DNA of 59,842 bases from an uncultured Lachnospiraceae bacterium (GCA_934418125.1 CAKRWT010000016.1:1-59842); one strand, 5' to 3'; positions 43,472 to 52,442 are shown, counted from the first letter of the stretch. Numbers and translations: made by a program. Notes: a model not told the origin generated them from the sequence alone.

Positions 43472-44099
43472 GAAAAGTAAATTTTGGTTAGGAGTATGGT
43501 CTCTCATACCGGGGGCAGGAGAAATGTATTTAGGGTTTATGAAAATGGGTGTAAGCCTGATGCTGGCGTTTGGGGTAGCCATTGCATTGATAAATATGAT
43601 GGGATTGGATGCACTGGCGATTCTGCCGGTAACGATATATATTTACAGCTTTTTTCATGCCAACAACTTAGGCAGGGTAGATGACCAGACCTTTCAGAAT
43701 ATTGAGGATGTCTATTTGTTTGGCTTAGAGGGAATTTCCGATATTCGGATAAAAGTAACCGGAAAATACAGAAAAGCAGCAGCGGTTGTACTGATTTTTA
43801 TTGGTGTGATAATGATATGGAACACTATTTTTACGCTGCTGTGTGATGTTTTTGGATGGGATAATGCATATTTGATTCAGGTTTACTATTTTGTGAGAGA
43901 TGCGGTTCCGAGAATTCTTATCGGTATCGCTGTTATCTGGGGAGGTATTGTTATGCTGCGGGGCAAAAAGGCAGAAGAACCTGCCGTAGAGGCCACGATA
44001 GATGAGGATGCGAAGAATGTTTATGAAGCCTATATCAGAGTTACCGAAGAAGGGGAAAAGGGAAAAGAAAATGGAGCAGAAGAAAATAAGAACGCGTAG
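43461..44099 (+). CDS. Membrane protein with TM2-like N-terminus
   Basis: A 212-residue protein. The first 70 residues resemble a TM2-type pair of helices (WLGVWSLIPGAGEMYLGFMKMGVSLMLAFG), followed by a cytosolic-looking stretch, two more helices (about 108-130 and 148-168) and a charged tail. No enzymatic motif is visible. It overlaps the upstream gene by 11 bases and the next by 29, so it belongs to the ECF sigma operon and is probably part of that response. Confidence 0.75.
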   Translation: MKSKKSKFWLGVWSLIPGAGEMYLGFMKMGVSLMLAFGVAIALINMMGLDALAILPVTIYIYSFFHANNLGRVDDQTFQNIEDVYLFGLEGISDIRIKVTGKYRKAAAVVLIFIGVIMIWNTIFTLLCDVFGWDNAYLIQVYYFVRDAVPRILIGIAVIWGGIVMLRGKKAEEPAVEATIDEDAKNVYEAYIRVTEEGEKGKENGAEENKNA

Positions 44100-44382
44100 G
44101 GTAGGTACAGTTACCCTGGGGATTACCATGGTCTGCTTTGGCGTACTGTTCTTACTACATATATTCGTCCCCATGTTACCCTATTCGGTTATCTTTCGTT
44201 GCTGGCCGGTAGTCTTCATTGTACTGGGGCTGGAGATTCTTATAGAGCATAGAAGAACCGGAAAAGAGGAGGAGAGGTATGTCTATGACTTTGCGGCTAT
44301 TCTCATGCTTCTTGGGATGATGATATTTGCCATGGTAATGGCGGCTGTTGATTTTGGACTGAATCATGGTGTAATATGGTAA
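44071..44382 (+). CDS. Small membrane protein (LiaF/DUF5668-like)
   Basis: A 103-residue protein with three hydrophobic segments and a basic N-terminus (KKIRTRRVGTVTLGITMVCFGVLFLLHIF). The following RCWPVVFIVLGLEILIEH segment recalls the LiaF/DUF5668-type membrane domain found in cell-envelope stress operons. ATG 44071 has GGAAAAG upstream and overlaps the previous gene by 29 bases. It is the last gene of the sigma-factor operon. Confidence 0.7.
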   Translation: MEQKKIRTRRVGTVTLGITMVCFGVLFLLHIFVPMLPYSVIFRCWPVVFIVLGLEILIEHRRTGKEEERYVYDFAAILMLLGMMIFAMVMAAVDFGLNHGVIW

Positions 44383-44421
44383 TGTTACAGGAAACTGACA
44401 TCGGAAAGAAAGAGACAGCTT

Positions 44422-44925
44422 ATGATTGCATTAAAGATAACCAACGTGAAAATGTTTATGGGAAAGTTACTGGCATCCGACAACTTTGACATATTTATGC
44501 TGGAGGAGGCAATGATTTCTACCTATAATACTTTTTCCATTGATGGGCACCAGAACCGGGATTTTTATACCACAGAGGAATGGGAGAATAAGGAAATATG
44601 TCCCTATGATTTTTCCATGTGGAAGACCATCCGGCCTATCTGCTTTGATTTGATAAAGGGAACCCATACCCCCACAGCTTTCCGGTTTGTGCTGCATTTA
44701 CTGCCAGAGCATGTGGCAGCCATCCTGCAAAAAGGGAATACGTCGGTTACTGCAGACCAGGTTAAGGCATTTGTCCTGAATATCAAATATGACGGCTCCA
44801 CGCTGACACTGGTTACCGGGACGGCTTTTCATTCCTTTTTGATGGATAAAACACCGGATCAGTTATGGGACGTGGCTATCAGGCAGTTCCTTTCCAAGAA
44901 AGAAATCGGCTATGAAGAACTGTAA
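44422..44925 (+). CDS. DUF5721 family protein
   Basis: A 167-residue soluble protein, starting MIALKITNVKMFMGKLLASD and containing FSIDGHQNRDFYTTEEW and LHLLPEHVAAILQK. This pattern matches the DUF5721 proteins that are widespread in Lachnospiraceae, whose function is unknown. It is 39 bases after the preceding membrane gene and may be on the same transcript. No catalytic motif is evident. Confidence 0.75.
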   Translation: MIALKITNVKMFMGKLLASDNFDIFMLEEAMISTYNTFSIDGHQNRDFYTTEEWENKEICPYDFSMWKTIRPICFDLIKGTHTPTAFRFVLHLLPEHVAAILQKGNTSVTADQVKAFVLNIKYDGSTLTLVTGTAFHSFLMDKTPDQLWDVAIRQFLSKKEIGYEEL

Positions 44926-44962
44926 GAAATAGCAGGCATATCGCAGAAATGTAGAAATACTA

Positions 44963-44992
44963 TTTACAAGGCAAAGTAATATGTGCTATTAT
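44963..44992 (+). promoter_or_regulatory. Probable promoter of the DegV gene
   Basis: TTTACA (44963-44968) and TATTAT (44987-44992) are 18 bases apart, 42 bases before the start codon. By-eye match only. Confidence 0.4.
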
Positions 44993-45033
44993 AAGTGGTA
45001 ATGAAAACTACATTGAATAGTTGCGGAGGCCCT

Positions 45034-45870
45034 ATGAGCTATAAAATTGTTGTAGACAGTTGTTGTGAACTGCCGGAAGAATATAAGAAAGATGCCAGAT
45101 TCCAGATTATTCCACTGGGACTGGAGGTAGGAGAATATCAGGTTCTGGATGATGAGAATTTCAATCAGAAGGAGTTTTTGCAGAAGGTAGCAGCATATCC
45201 ACATTGTCCGAAATCAAGCTGTCCTTCCCCGGAACGGTACCGGGAAGCCTATCACTGTGATGCGGAGGAAATCTATGTGATTACCTTATCCTCCCATCTG
45301 AGCGGAAGCTATAACAGTGCAGAGCTGGGCAGGAAGCTGTATGAGGAAAAATATGGGGAAAAGCAAATCCATATCATAGATTCGGAATCTGCAAGCTGTG
45401 GTGAGACACAGATTGCCATGCAGATTATGGCAGACAAGGAAATGGGTCTTTCTTTTGCGGAAACCTGTGAGAGAGCGGAGAACTTTAAACTCCGGATGAA
45501 GACGTATTTTGTACTGGATAATCTGGAAACCCTTCGGAAGAATGGAAGACTGACCGGCGTGAAGGCACTGGTTGCCTCTACCTTAAACATTAAGCCGGTT
45601 ATGGTTGGAAAACGAGGCGTTATCGAGCAGAAAGGGCAGGCAATCGGTATTAATAAAGCCCTTGCCAGGATGGCAGACCATCTTGTGGCAGACGTGGATA
45701 ATCCGCAGGAAAGAACGCTGATGATTACCCATTGCAATTGTCCGGAGCGGGCAGAGTATATGAGAAACCTGATGGAAAAGCGGGCTTCTTACCGCAGTAT
45801 CCTCATTATGGATACCGCAGGCATCAGCAGCATGTATGCCAATGATGGTGGCATAATTGTTACGTTGTAG
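45034..45870 (+). CDS. DegV family fatty-acid-binding protein
   Basis: A 278-residue DegV protein. It starts YKIVVDSCCELPEEY, the family N-terminus (VDSxxDL-like), contains VITLSSHLSGSYNSAELG (the lipid-head-group Ser region) and LDNLETLRKNGRLTG (the conserved L..L..GR.. region). Related FakB proteins deliver fatty acids to the FakA kinase in Firmicutes. No FakA gene is here. ATG 45034 is preceded by GCGGAGG. Confidence 0.93.
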   Translation: MSYKIVVDSCCELPEEYKKDARFQIIPLGLEVGEYQVLDDENFNQKEFLQKVAAYPHCPKSSCPSPERYREAYHCDAEEIYVITLSSHLSGSYNSAELGRKLYEEKYGEKQIHIIDSESASCGETQIAMQIMADKEMGLSFAETCERAENFKLRMKTYFVLDNLETLRKNGRLTGVKALVASTLNIKPVMVGKRGVIEQKGQAIGINKALARMADHLVADVDNPQERTLMITHCNCPERAEYMRNLMEKRASYRSILIMDTAGISSMYANDGGIIVTL

Positions 45871-45884
45871 GATGAAGAATATAG

Positions 45885-45940
45885 AAAAAACAGGCGGCTG
45901 CCCGTATCGGTTATTGCTGATACAGGGCAACCGCTTTTTT
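45885..45940. terminator. Bidirectional terminator between degV and LytTR genes
   Basis: GCGGCTGCCCGTATC (45894-45908) pairs with 45919-45934, with A6 on the left and T6 on the right, so it can end transcription on both strands. The stop codon of the LytTR gene lies inside its loop. Confidence 0.85.
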
Positions 45941-46684
45941 GATAAGAGAAATCTGCAAGGGTGACATAGTGAAATGTTTTCCATCTGTCATCGACAATTT
46001 TAGAAGGGAAACCTTTTTAATAAACATGACATTAACAAATACCTGTTCTGAAATCGGGAAAAAGTGCATAAATGGGGAAAGCTGGCTGTAGAAGTTCCCC
46101 ATGGTGCTCAGCAAATCCATCTGCCTGTCTTCTGTCAGCACCACATGGGCGAAATTGCCATCCTTTTGCACATACATGATTTCATCTTCGTGGACGTAGA
46201 GGGTTTCGTGGTCTCCACGAAGTTCTATCGTCTGTACGGTATTTGCCTTGACCTCCAGGGCATAATTTAACATATCTTCTAATCTGGCAACCAGAATGGG
46301 TTTATCCAGAAAGAGAATCTGGTTTCGTAACTGTCTGCGGAGAATATCGTGATTGGAGCTCTCTACCACATCTTCCGGCTTGTCAGCACAGGCTGTCTCA
46401 ATAATGGCACGATAATCGATGGAAGAGATACATAGAACAATAGGGGCAGTAACACCTGCATCAATCAATTCTCTGGCGAGCTGGAAACCATTTATCGGAC
46501 CATCTGTCATATCAATGAAAAACACGTCATAGAGCATAGGAGAACGCATAATAGCATTCTTATTCCCGTAGGAATCAATATAGAACACTCCGGTGGTACT
46601 GGCGTGTCTGTCGGAAGCACGCTGTAAGAGGCGTTCCATCTGTTTTCGGTCAGCAACGTTGTCATCACAAACTGCGATATGCAT
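45911..46684 (-). CDS. LytTR family response regulator
   Basis: A 257-residue regulator with an N-terminal receiver domain (HIAVCDDNVADRKQMERLL, an acidic pocket in DVFFIDMTDG) and a C-terminal LytTR DNA-binding domain (DETLYVHEDEIMYVQKDGN, ...LSPFMHFFPISEQVFVNV). LytTR regulators control peptide-sensing and cell-envelope genes. No sensor kinase gene is next to it, although a two-component partner may be elsewhere. ATG 46684 follows AAGGAG. The DUF1294 gene lies upstream on the same strand. Confidence 0.9.
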   Translation of the reverse strand: MHIAVCDDNVADRKQMERLLQRASDRHASTTGVFYIDSYGNKNAIMRSPMLYDVFFIDMTDGPINGFQLARELIDAGVTAPIVLCISSIDYRAIIETACADKPEDVVESSNHDILRRQLRNQILFLDKPILVARLEDMLNYALEVKANTVQTIELRGDHETLYVHEDEIMYVQKDGNFAHVVLTEDRQMDLLSTMGNFYSQLSPFMHFFPISEQVFVNVMFIKKVSLLKLSMTDGKHFTMSPLQISLIKKAVALYQQ

Positions 46685-46707
46685 AGAAACCACTCCTTTT
46701 TCCTTTA

Positions 46708-47001
46708 TTACATTACCAGAAACTCGATAGGGGAGAAGATAAGGGCAACCACCAGAAGTATCTGCACAATTAGAATAGCAGGCATGCCATAGAGAAAATA
46801 CCAGTGCCTTGTCTTATGATGGAAAAGATGCATGCCCAGAATGGAGCCGATACTGCCACCGATGATGGCAAGGACAAAAAGGGTAGACTCCGGGATACGC
46901 CAGGCACGTTTCTGTGCCTTTCTCTTATCCATACCCATAACGATAAAACTGATAATATTAACAGCAATTATATATATAACGATTAACTGAAATGCATTCA
47001 T
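46708..47001 (-). CDS. DUF1294 family membrane protein
   Basis: A 97-residue membrane protein with three hydrophobic segments and the DUF1294 pattern: MGMDKRKAQKRAWRIPEST, then GGSIGSILGMHLFHHKTRHWYFLYGMP. Function is unknown. It is 23 bases upstream of the LytTR gene on the same strand, and the two are probably co-transcribed. Confidence 0.9.
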   Translation of the reverse strand: MNAFQLIVIYIIAVNIISFIVMGMDKRKAQKRAWRIPESTLFVLAIIGGSIGSILGMHLFHHKTRHWYFLYGMPAILIVQILLVVALIFSPIEFLVM

Positions 47002-47093
47002 GAACTAACCTGACTTTCCATATTGCAAAATGATTTATGCGAAATAGATGTATATCTAGGAGTATCATACCATAGGAAAAAATATTTTAAAAG

Positions 47094-47130
47094 ACAAAAA
47101 AGAATGTCCCATGCAAAGATGAGACATTCT
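47094..47130 (-). terminator. argG terminator
   Basis: On the minus strand GAATGTCTCAT (47129-47119) pairs with ATGGGACATTC (47112-47102), followed by a run of T (47101-47095). It is 44 bases beyond the argG stop. Confidence 0.85.
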
Positions 47131-47173
47131 CTCGTATAAGCATTCTTTTCCTGCTATCTGGACAAAATGCAGG

Positions 47174-48397
47174 TTAGATAAGTTTTTCGCCCTGTTCCTG
47201 CATCTTCATGGCACGAACCTTGCTGGATAAACCGAACAGGTTGATAAAGCCTTCTGCATCATGGTGGTCATATAAATCACCGGTTGTGAAAGAAGCGATG
47301 CTCTCATTGTACAGAGAGTATGGGGAAGTAGTGCCGGCTTTGATAATGTTTCCTTTATAAAGCTTGAATTTTACTTCGCCTGTTACATATTTCTGTGTGG
47401 ATTCGATAAATGCCTGTACTGCCTCACGAAGTGGTGTGAACCATTTTCCTTCATATACAATCTGTGCAAACTTGTTACCCATATCCATCTTCAGGGCATA
47501 GGTATCACGGTCGAGAATCAGCTCCTCTAACTGCTGATGTGCTTCGTAAAGGATGGTTCCGCCAGGAGTCTCATAAACACCACGGGATTTCATGCCAACA
47601 ACACGGTTCTCTACGATATCTACGATACCGATACCATGTTTGCCGCCTAATTCGTTCAGGGTAGCAATAATTTCGGAAACTTTCATCTTCTTGCCGTTTA
47701 CGGAAGTAGGAACACCTTTTTCAAAAGTCATGGTAACATACTCGCCCTCATCAGGAGCTTTCTCAGGAGTCGTACCAAGTACTAATAAGTGGTCATAATT
47801 AGGCTCGTTAGCAGGGTCTTCCAGTTCCAGACCTTCGTGGCTGATGTGCCATAAGTTACGGTCACGGCTGTAGCTGTTATCCGCAGAGAAAGGAAGGTTG
47901 ATGCCATGCTGACGGCAGTATTCGATTTCCTCTTCACGGGAATTCATAGTCCATTTCTCATTTCTCCATGCTGCGATAATCTTTAAGTCAGGAGCCAGAG
48001 CCTTGATACCAAGTTCAAAACGAATCTGGTCATTTCCTTTACCGGTAGCACCATGACAGATAGCGGTAGCACCTTCTTTACGTGCAATCTCTACTAACTT
48101 CTTAGCGATAACCGGTCTTGCCATGGAAGTACCAAGTAAATATTTATTCTCATAAACTGCATGTGCCTGTACGCAAGGAACGATAAAGTCATCACAGAAC
48201 TCATCCGTTAAATCTTCGATGTAAAGTTTGGATGCGCCACTGGATAATGCTCTCTCTTCGAGTCCGTCAAGCTCGTCTGCCTGACCACAGTTACCACATA
48301 CACAGATAACTTCGTAATCGAAATTTTCCTTTAACCAGGGAATGATTACGGTTGTATCCAGTCCACCGGAATAAGCAAGAATAACTTTTTCTTTCAT
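47174..48397 (-). CDS. argG: Argininosuccinate synthase
   Basis: A 407-residue enzyme that joins citrulline and aspartate with ATP to form argininosuccinate. The ATP-pyrophosphatase P-loop [13 protein letters not shown] is at residues 5-17. [27 protein letters not shown] and [24 protein letters not shown] are family motifs. The start at 48397 follows GGAGGA; an in-frame ATG at 48412 lacks a good site. It is divergent from argC, and both promoters carry ARG-box-like repeats. argH is not in the window. Confidence 0.97.
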   Translation of the reverse strand: MKEKVILAYSGGLDTTVIIPWLKENFDYEVICVCGNCGQADELDGLEERALSSGASKLYIEDLTDEFCDDFIVPCVQAHAVYENKYLLGTSMARPVIAKKLVEIARKEGATAICHGATGKGNDQIRFELGIKALAPDLKIIAAWRNEKWTMNSREEEIEYCRQHGINLPFSADNSYSRDRNLWHISHEGLELEDPANEPNYDHLLVLGTTPEKAPDEGEYVTMTFEKGVPTSVNGKKMKVSEIIATLNELGGKHGIGIVDIVENRVVGMKSRGVYETPGGTILYEAHQQLEELILDRDTYALKMDMGNKFAQIVYEGKWFTPLREAVQAFIESTQKYVTGEVKFKLYKGNIIKAGTTSPYSLYNESIASFTTGDLYDHHDAEGFINLFGLSSKVRAMKMQEQGEKLI

Positions 48398-48486
48398 GAT
48401 TGTTTCCTCCATATAATATGTAATAATTTATTGGTGCACAGCCACAGGGAATGTCAAATGGGGCTGTGTAACTTTGCTCTTAATCC

Positions 48487-48515
48487 AATATACAACAAGA
48501 GAATGCATAATGCAA
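48487..48515 (-). promoter_or_regulatory. argG promoter with ARG-box-like repeat
   Basis: On the minus strand TTGCAT (48515-48510) and TATATT (48492-48487) are 17 bases apart. The -35 overlaps TGCAT-N-ATGCA (48504-48514), which is likely an ArgR/AhrC site. Confidence 0.7.
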
Positions 48516-48543
48516 GTATAAAAGTGTATAAAATGAAAAAATA

Positions 48544-48573
48544 TTTGCATATTATGCAAATGCGGTGTATAGT
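48544..48573 (+). promoter_or_regulatory. argC promoter with ARG-box-like repeat
   Basis: TTGCAT (48545-48550) and TATAGT (48568-48573) are 17 bases apart. A perfect palindrome, TTTGCATA-N-TATGCAAA (48544-48560), covers the -35 box, so a bound repressor would block RNA polymerase. Confidence 0.75.
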
Positions 48574-48663
48574 TATACATGGAAATACCATCCCTTTTCC
48601 ATTGCCAAGCGGGAAAGCAGGTGGTATAGTGGAAGAAGCAGAGCAGAAAGGCGGATTATAAGT

Positions 48664-49731
48664 ATGATAAAAGCAGGAATCATTGGTGCAACAGGTTATG
48701 CAGGAGGCGAGCTGGTCAGACTGCTGATGGCGCATAAAGAAGTGGAAATCAAATGGTATGGTTCCAGAAGCTACATAGATAAGAAATATGCAGAAGTATA
48801 TCAGAATATGTTTCAGATAGTGGAAGATACCTGTCTGGATGATAATATGGAAGAACTGGCCAACCAGGTAGACGTTATCTTTACGGCAACGCCACAGGGG
48901 TTCTGTGCTTCTATGTTAAATGACACGATTTTATCCAAAGTAAAAATTATAGATTTAAGTGCAGACTTCCGTATTAAGGATGTACCTACTTATGAGAAAT
49001 GGTATGGAATCGAGCACAAGTCGCCGCAGTATATTGACGAGGCTGTGTACGGACTGTGTGAAATTAACAGGGAGGATGTGAAAGGGGCAAGACTGGTGGC
49101 TAATCCGGGCTGTTATACGACTTGTTCCATTCTCACGGCTTATCCGTTAGTAAAAGAAGGACTGATTGATACCGATACCCTGATTGTGGATGCCAAGAGC
49201 GGTACTTCCGGTGCCGGACGTGGCGCGAAGGTGCCAAACCTGTATTGTGAAGTCAATGAGAATATCAAGGCTTATGGTGTGGCAACCCACAGACATACAC
49301 CGGAAATCGAGGAGCAGTTAGGTTATGCGGCAGGCAAAGAAATCCGGATTAACTTTACCCCTCACTTAGTACCGATGAACCGGGGAATTCTGGTAACCGA
49401 ATATGCAAAGCTTCTGCCGGTTAAGAAGGCAGACGGCAGCATGGGCTTACCGGCTTATGAAGATATCAAGGCAGTATATGACAAATATTATAAGGAAGAG
49501 AAGTTTGTCAGGGTATTGAATAAAGGTGTCTGCCCGGAAACCAAATGGGTGGAAGGCAGCAATTATGTAGATGTGAACTTCGTGATTGATGAAAGAACCG
49601 GCAGGATTATTATGATGGGTGCCCTGGATAACCTGGTAAAAGGGGCAGCAGGACAGGCTGTGCAGAATATGAATCTGATGTTTGGATTTAAGGAAAGTGA
49701 AGGATTGGAATTGGTTCCGATGTTCCCATAA
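48664..49731 (+). CDS. argC: N-acetyl-gamma-glutamyl-phosphate reductase
   Basis: A 355-residue NADPH-dependent dehydrogenase for step three of arginine synthesis. It has the Rossmann IKAGIIGATGYAGGELVRLL, the active-site Cys in NPGCYTTCSIL, and AKSGTSGAGRGAK and HRHTPEIEEQL (catalytic His). The start at 48664 is chosen because family similarity begins there; the frame continues upstream through the promoter and cannot be coding. A dCMP deaminase gene follows after 13 bases. Confidence 0.97.
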   Translation: MIKAGIIGATGYAGGELVRLLMAHKEVEIKWYGSRSYIDKKYAEVYQNMFQIVEDTCLDDNMEELANQVDVIFTATPQGFCASMLNDTILSKVKIIDLSADFRIKDVPTYEKWYGIEHKSPQYIDEAVYGLCEINREDVKGARLVANPGCYTTCSILTAYPLVKEGLIDTDTLIVDAKSGTSGAGRGAKVPNLYCEVNENIKAYGVATHRHTPEIEEQLGYAAGKEIRINFTPHLVPMNRGILVTEYAKLLPVKKADGSMGLPAYEDIKAVYDKYYKEEKFVRVLNKGVCPETKWVEGSNYVDVNFVIDERTGRIIMMGALDNLVKGAAGQAVQNMNLMFGFKESEGLELVPMFP

Positions 49732-49744
49732 GAAAGGATACAGG

Positions 49745-50233
49745 ATGGAGAGACGAGATAAGGTAAATTATTATTTGGATTTGGCGAAGATGGTATCGCA
49801 GCGTTCTACCTGTCTGCGGCGTCGTTATGGTGCAGTTATTGTCAAAAATGATGAGGTAATATCTACCGGATATGTGGGAGCCCCCAGAGGCAGGAAGAAC
49901 TGTACGGATTTGGGAGAATGTGTGCGCATTAAGATGGCGATTCCACGAGGAGAGCGTTATGAGCTCTGCCGAAGCGTGCATGCGGAGGCCAATGCCATTA
50001 TCAGTGCATCCAGGGATAAGATGATAGGCAGTGCTCTCTATCTGGTGGGAGTGGAAGCAGATACCGGAGAGTATGTGAAAAATTCCTGTAGCTGCTCCAT
50101 GTGCAAGAGACAGATTATCAATGCGGGAATCGAGACCGTTTATATCCGGGATACAGAGAACGAGTACCGCGTGATTCCGGTAAAAGAATGGATAGAAAAT
50201 GATGAGTCCATTCAGGGAACCTTTGGATACTAA
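49745..50233 (+). CDS. dCMP deaminase-like (ComEB family) cytidine/deoxycytidylate deaminase
   Basis: A 162-residue zinc-dependent deaminase. The zinc site is HAEANAI plus SCSMCKRQI (PCxxC type, with Ser for Pro), together with VIVKNDEVISTGYVGAPRGRKNC at the substrate side. It would convert dCMP to dUMP for thymidylate synthesis; the ComEB branch is also seen beside competence genes, but here it follows argC. The start at 49745 has AAAGGATACAGG upstream. It probably shares the argC transcript. Confidence 0.88.
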   Translation: MERRDKVNYYLDLAKMVSQRSTCLRRRYGAVIVKNDEVISTGYVGAPRGRKNCTDLGECVRIKMAIPRGERYELCRSVHAEANAIISASRDKMIGSALYLVGVEADTGEYVKNSCSCSMCKRQIINAGIETVYIRDTENEYRVIPVKEWIENDESIQGTFGY

Positions 50234-50256
50234 AAAGAAGAGATGGAGTAACAGAT

Positions 50257-50700
50257 ATGATACGCACGATGACAATAGAAGATTATGATGGCGTGAAAGC
50301 CCTCTGGATGACCATTAAAGGGTTCGCTATCAGAAGCATTGATGATTCCAGGGAAGGCGTGGAACGGTTCTTGCAGAGAAATCCCACCACCAGCGTAGTA
50401 GCGATAGAGGATGGAAAAGTCGTAGGAGCCATTCTCTGTGGACATGACGGCAGACGAGGCTGTCTGTACCATGTATGTGTGGCAGAGGATTACCGGATGC
50501 ATGGAATCGGTAAGGCAATGGTTGTCTATTGTATGGAAGCGTTGAAGGCGGAGCATATCAATAAGGTATCGCTAATAGCTTTTACCGTGAATGATATAGG
50601 AAATGCATTCTGGCGGCAAATCGGATGGACGAAGCGGGAAGATTTAAATTATTATGATTTTACCCTGAACGCAGAGAACATCACGGCATTTAACCAGTAG
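50257..50700 (+). CDS. GNAT family N-acetyltransferase
   Basis: A 147-residue acetyltransferase. The acetyl-CoA loop appears as AEDYRMHGIGKAMV (Q/RxxGxG/A type) after a GCLYHVCV strand, and the C-terminal AFTVNDIGNAFWRQIGWTKREDLNYY is typical of GNAT proteins. The N-terminal IRTMTIEDYDGVKALW is likewise standard. The substrate is unknown; its position 23 bases after the deaminase gives no firm clue. A terminator follows. Confidence 0.9.
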   Translation: MIRTMTIEDYDGVKALWMTIKGFAIRSIDDSREGVERFLQRNPTTSVVAIEDGKVVGAILCGHDGRRGCLYHVCVAEDYRMHGIGKAMVVYCMEALKAEHINKVSLIAFTVNDIGNAFWRQIGWTKREDLNYYDFTLNAENITAFNQ

Positions 50701-50738
50701 AAAAGTAGGAAAGCCGTTATCGGAATACAGAAACAGAG

Positions 50739-50775
50739 CACCTGAAAGATTTGTGGATTTTTCAGGTGTTTTTTT
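50739..50775 (+). terminator. Terminator after the GNAT gene
   Basis: CACCTGAAA (50739-50747) pairs with TTTCAGGTG (50759-50767 region), followed by a long T run. It closes the argC unit. Confidence 0.85.
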
Positions 50776-51118
50776 GTGCAGTAATTGGATAAAACTGCTT
50801 TGTAAGAGGATATGATTTATATTCCTTTCAAACTAATATAGATTACAATGTTAGCATGAAAGGAAAATGCTATATTTATCCATCCGACAGGTATTTCCTG
50901 TGCGATAGGGAATATGCCAAAGCCACTGGCAAGGCTGCTATTTGTATTTATCTTGGTTTGCAATATATGGCTGTTAGTTAAAAAGGTAAGTCCGGCTCGG
51001 TCTGATTTGTACCTTTTCCTTAAAGAAAATCATCCGAAATGTCGATAATAAATGATAGAATTGCAGTCTGAATGATGAAAAACAGACCATAGCAGAGAAC
51101 AGGAAACCCAGTACATGG
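50776..51118. other. Non-coding gap with a possible structured element
   Basis: This 343-base gap separates the argC unit from the coiled-coil gene. It holds a short open frame of 41 codons (50856-50981) without a ribosome binding site and a hairpin in which AAAAGGTA (about 50980) pairs with TACCTTTT (about 51010) over a GGTAAGTCC start. I find no tRNA, insertion sequence or clear promoter. Confidence 0.4.
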
Positions 51119-51754
51119 ATGTACGACAGACATAAGGATATGGTGACAGGTATGAAAATTTCAGAAGCGACCAGTATGTACAGAGCACAGCTTGCACAGC
51201 AGAGAGGACAGCGTAAACAACTGCTGGAGCAGAAGAAAAAGCTGGAAAAGGAAGCAGGAATCGACCAGAAGAATCAAGCGGGTGTAACGTTGGAACTTTC
51301 CGAGGAATATCAGAAACGGATGCAGGAATTACAGGAAAAGATCGACGTTCTGAATGGTGAGATCAAGGAGAACGAAAAAGGTCTGGATCAGATTATAGAG
51401 ACAGAAGTCGGTATTTTCAATGCGGAGAACAGCAAACAGCAGGCAGACGCCATGAAAAAGTACGCCGAGGACATGGCAAAATGTCTTGAGATAGCCAGAA
51501 GGATCAGCAACGGCGACAAGGTTCCCGCTACCGATGAAAAGAAACTGATGGATTTTAACATGGAAATTTATATGGCTGCCAAGAATATGGCAGTTATGAA
51601 CATGGATAAGAAACATAAAGAGTATGACACTTTATGGGGTGATGAAGAAGAGAAAGAATATGATGACCCGGATGAAATAGCGTCCAATTCGGAAATCAAC
51701 ATTGCGGAACCCGCAGGCACACCGGTGGATGCTGCCGGGGATCCGCAGGCATAA
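51119..51754 (+). CDS. Coiled-coil hypothetical protein
   Basis: A 211-residue protein that is mostly charged helix. QRGQRKQLLEQKKKLEKEAG and SEEYQKRMQELQEKIDVLNGEIKENEKG form coiled coils, then a helical region rich in Met and Lys, and an acidic, Pro-containing tail. It has no signal, membrane helix or enzymatic motif, and I do not recognise the family. The start is uncertain: the ATG at 51152 (MKISEATSMYRAQL) is a plausible alternative, since neither has a strong ribosome binding site. It is followed by a NUDIX gene after 44 bases. Confidence 0.65.
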   Translation: MYDRHKDMVTGMKISEATSMYRAQLAQQRGQRKQLLEQKKKLEKEAGIDQKNQAGVTLELSEEYQKRMQELQEKIDVLNGEIKENEKGLDQIIETEVGIFNAENSKQQADAMKKYAEDMAKCLEIARRISNGDKVPATDEKKLMDFNMEIYMAAKNMAVMNMDKKHKEYDTLWGDEEEKEYDDPDEIASNSEINIAEPAGTPVDAAGDPQA

Positions 51755-51798
51755 GGAAACAAAAAGAAAGAGGCAGGAAGGCAGTAGGCAGTACAGAA

Positions 51799-52371
51799 AT
51801 GTTGTTAGAGAAAATCAGGGCATATCAGCCTTACAATGAGCAGGAAGAAAAGGACAGGGAGCTGATATTGCATAGTCTGGAAACCCAGCCGGATATTTTT
51901 ACAAGGAAAAATCATCTGGCACACATGACGGCATCTGCCTGGGTGGTAAATAAGACAAGGGATAAGGTATTGATGGTATACCATAATATATACCATTCCT
52001 GGTCCTGGCTTGGCGGACATGCAGACGGCGAAGAGGATTTATTGCAGGTAGCATGCAGGGAGGTCAGGGAGGAAAGTGGGCTTCATGAAGTACGCCCTGT
52101 GACGGAGGATATCTTTTCCCTGGAAAGCCTGACCGTAGAGGGGCACTGGAAAAAGGGAAGCTATGTGTCCTCCCATCTGCATTTGAACGTGACTTATCTT
52201 CTGGAGGCAGCAGAATCGGAACTGTTATTCGTAAAGCCGGATGAAAACAGCGGTGTAGCCTGGTTTTCCCTGGAAGAAGCAGTGGCGGCATCGACAGAAC
52301 CCTGGTTTCAGGAGCATATATATACCAAGCTGAACGATAAATTAAAAGCATTGGGCAGATACAACGGCTAA
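51799..52371 (+). CDS. NUDIX hydrolase
   Basis: A 190-residue NUDIX enzyme with the full box GGHADGEEDLLQVACREVREESGL (residues about 72-95, with all the conserved Gly and Glu residues), so hydrolysis of a nucleoside diphosphate linked to X is expected. The N-terminal region FTRKNHLAHMTASAWVVN and YHNIYHSWSWLGG fit the family. Substrate cannot be inferred. It lies upstream of the argJ promoter region. Confidence 0.9.
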   Translation: MLLEKIRAYQPYNEQEEKDRELILHSLETQPDIFTRKNHLAHMTASAWVVNKTRDKVLMVYHNIYHSWSWLGGHADGEEDLLQVACREVREESGLHEVRPVTEDIFSLESLTVEGHWKKGSYVSSHLHLNVTYLLEAAESELLFVKPDENSGVAWFSLEEAVAASTEPWFQEHIYTKLNDKLKALGRYNG

Positions 52372-52442
52372 AGACAGAATAAAAAAGTATAAAGTATATA
52401 AACTGAATATATATACATGAAAATCAAATAAAATGAAACAAA

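Noticed and set aside
50856..50981. A 41-codon reading frame in the gap after the GNAT gene
   Set aside because: There is no ribosome binding site and no recognisable motif. Coding is not supported without conservation.
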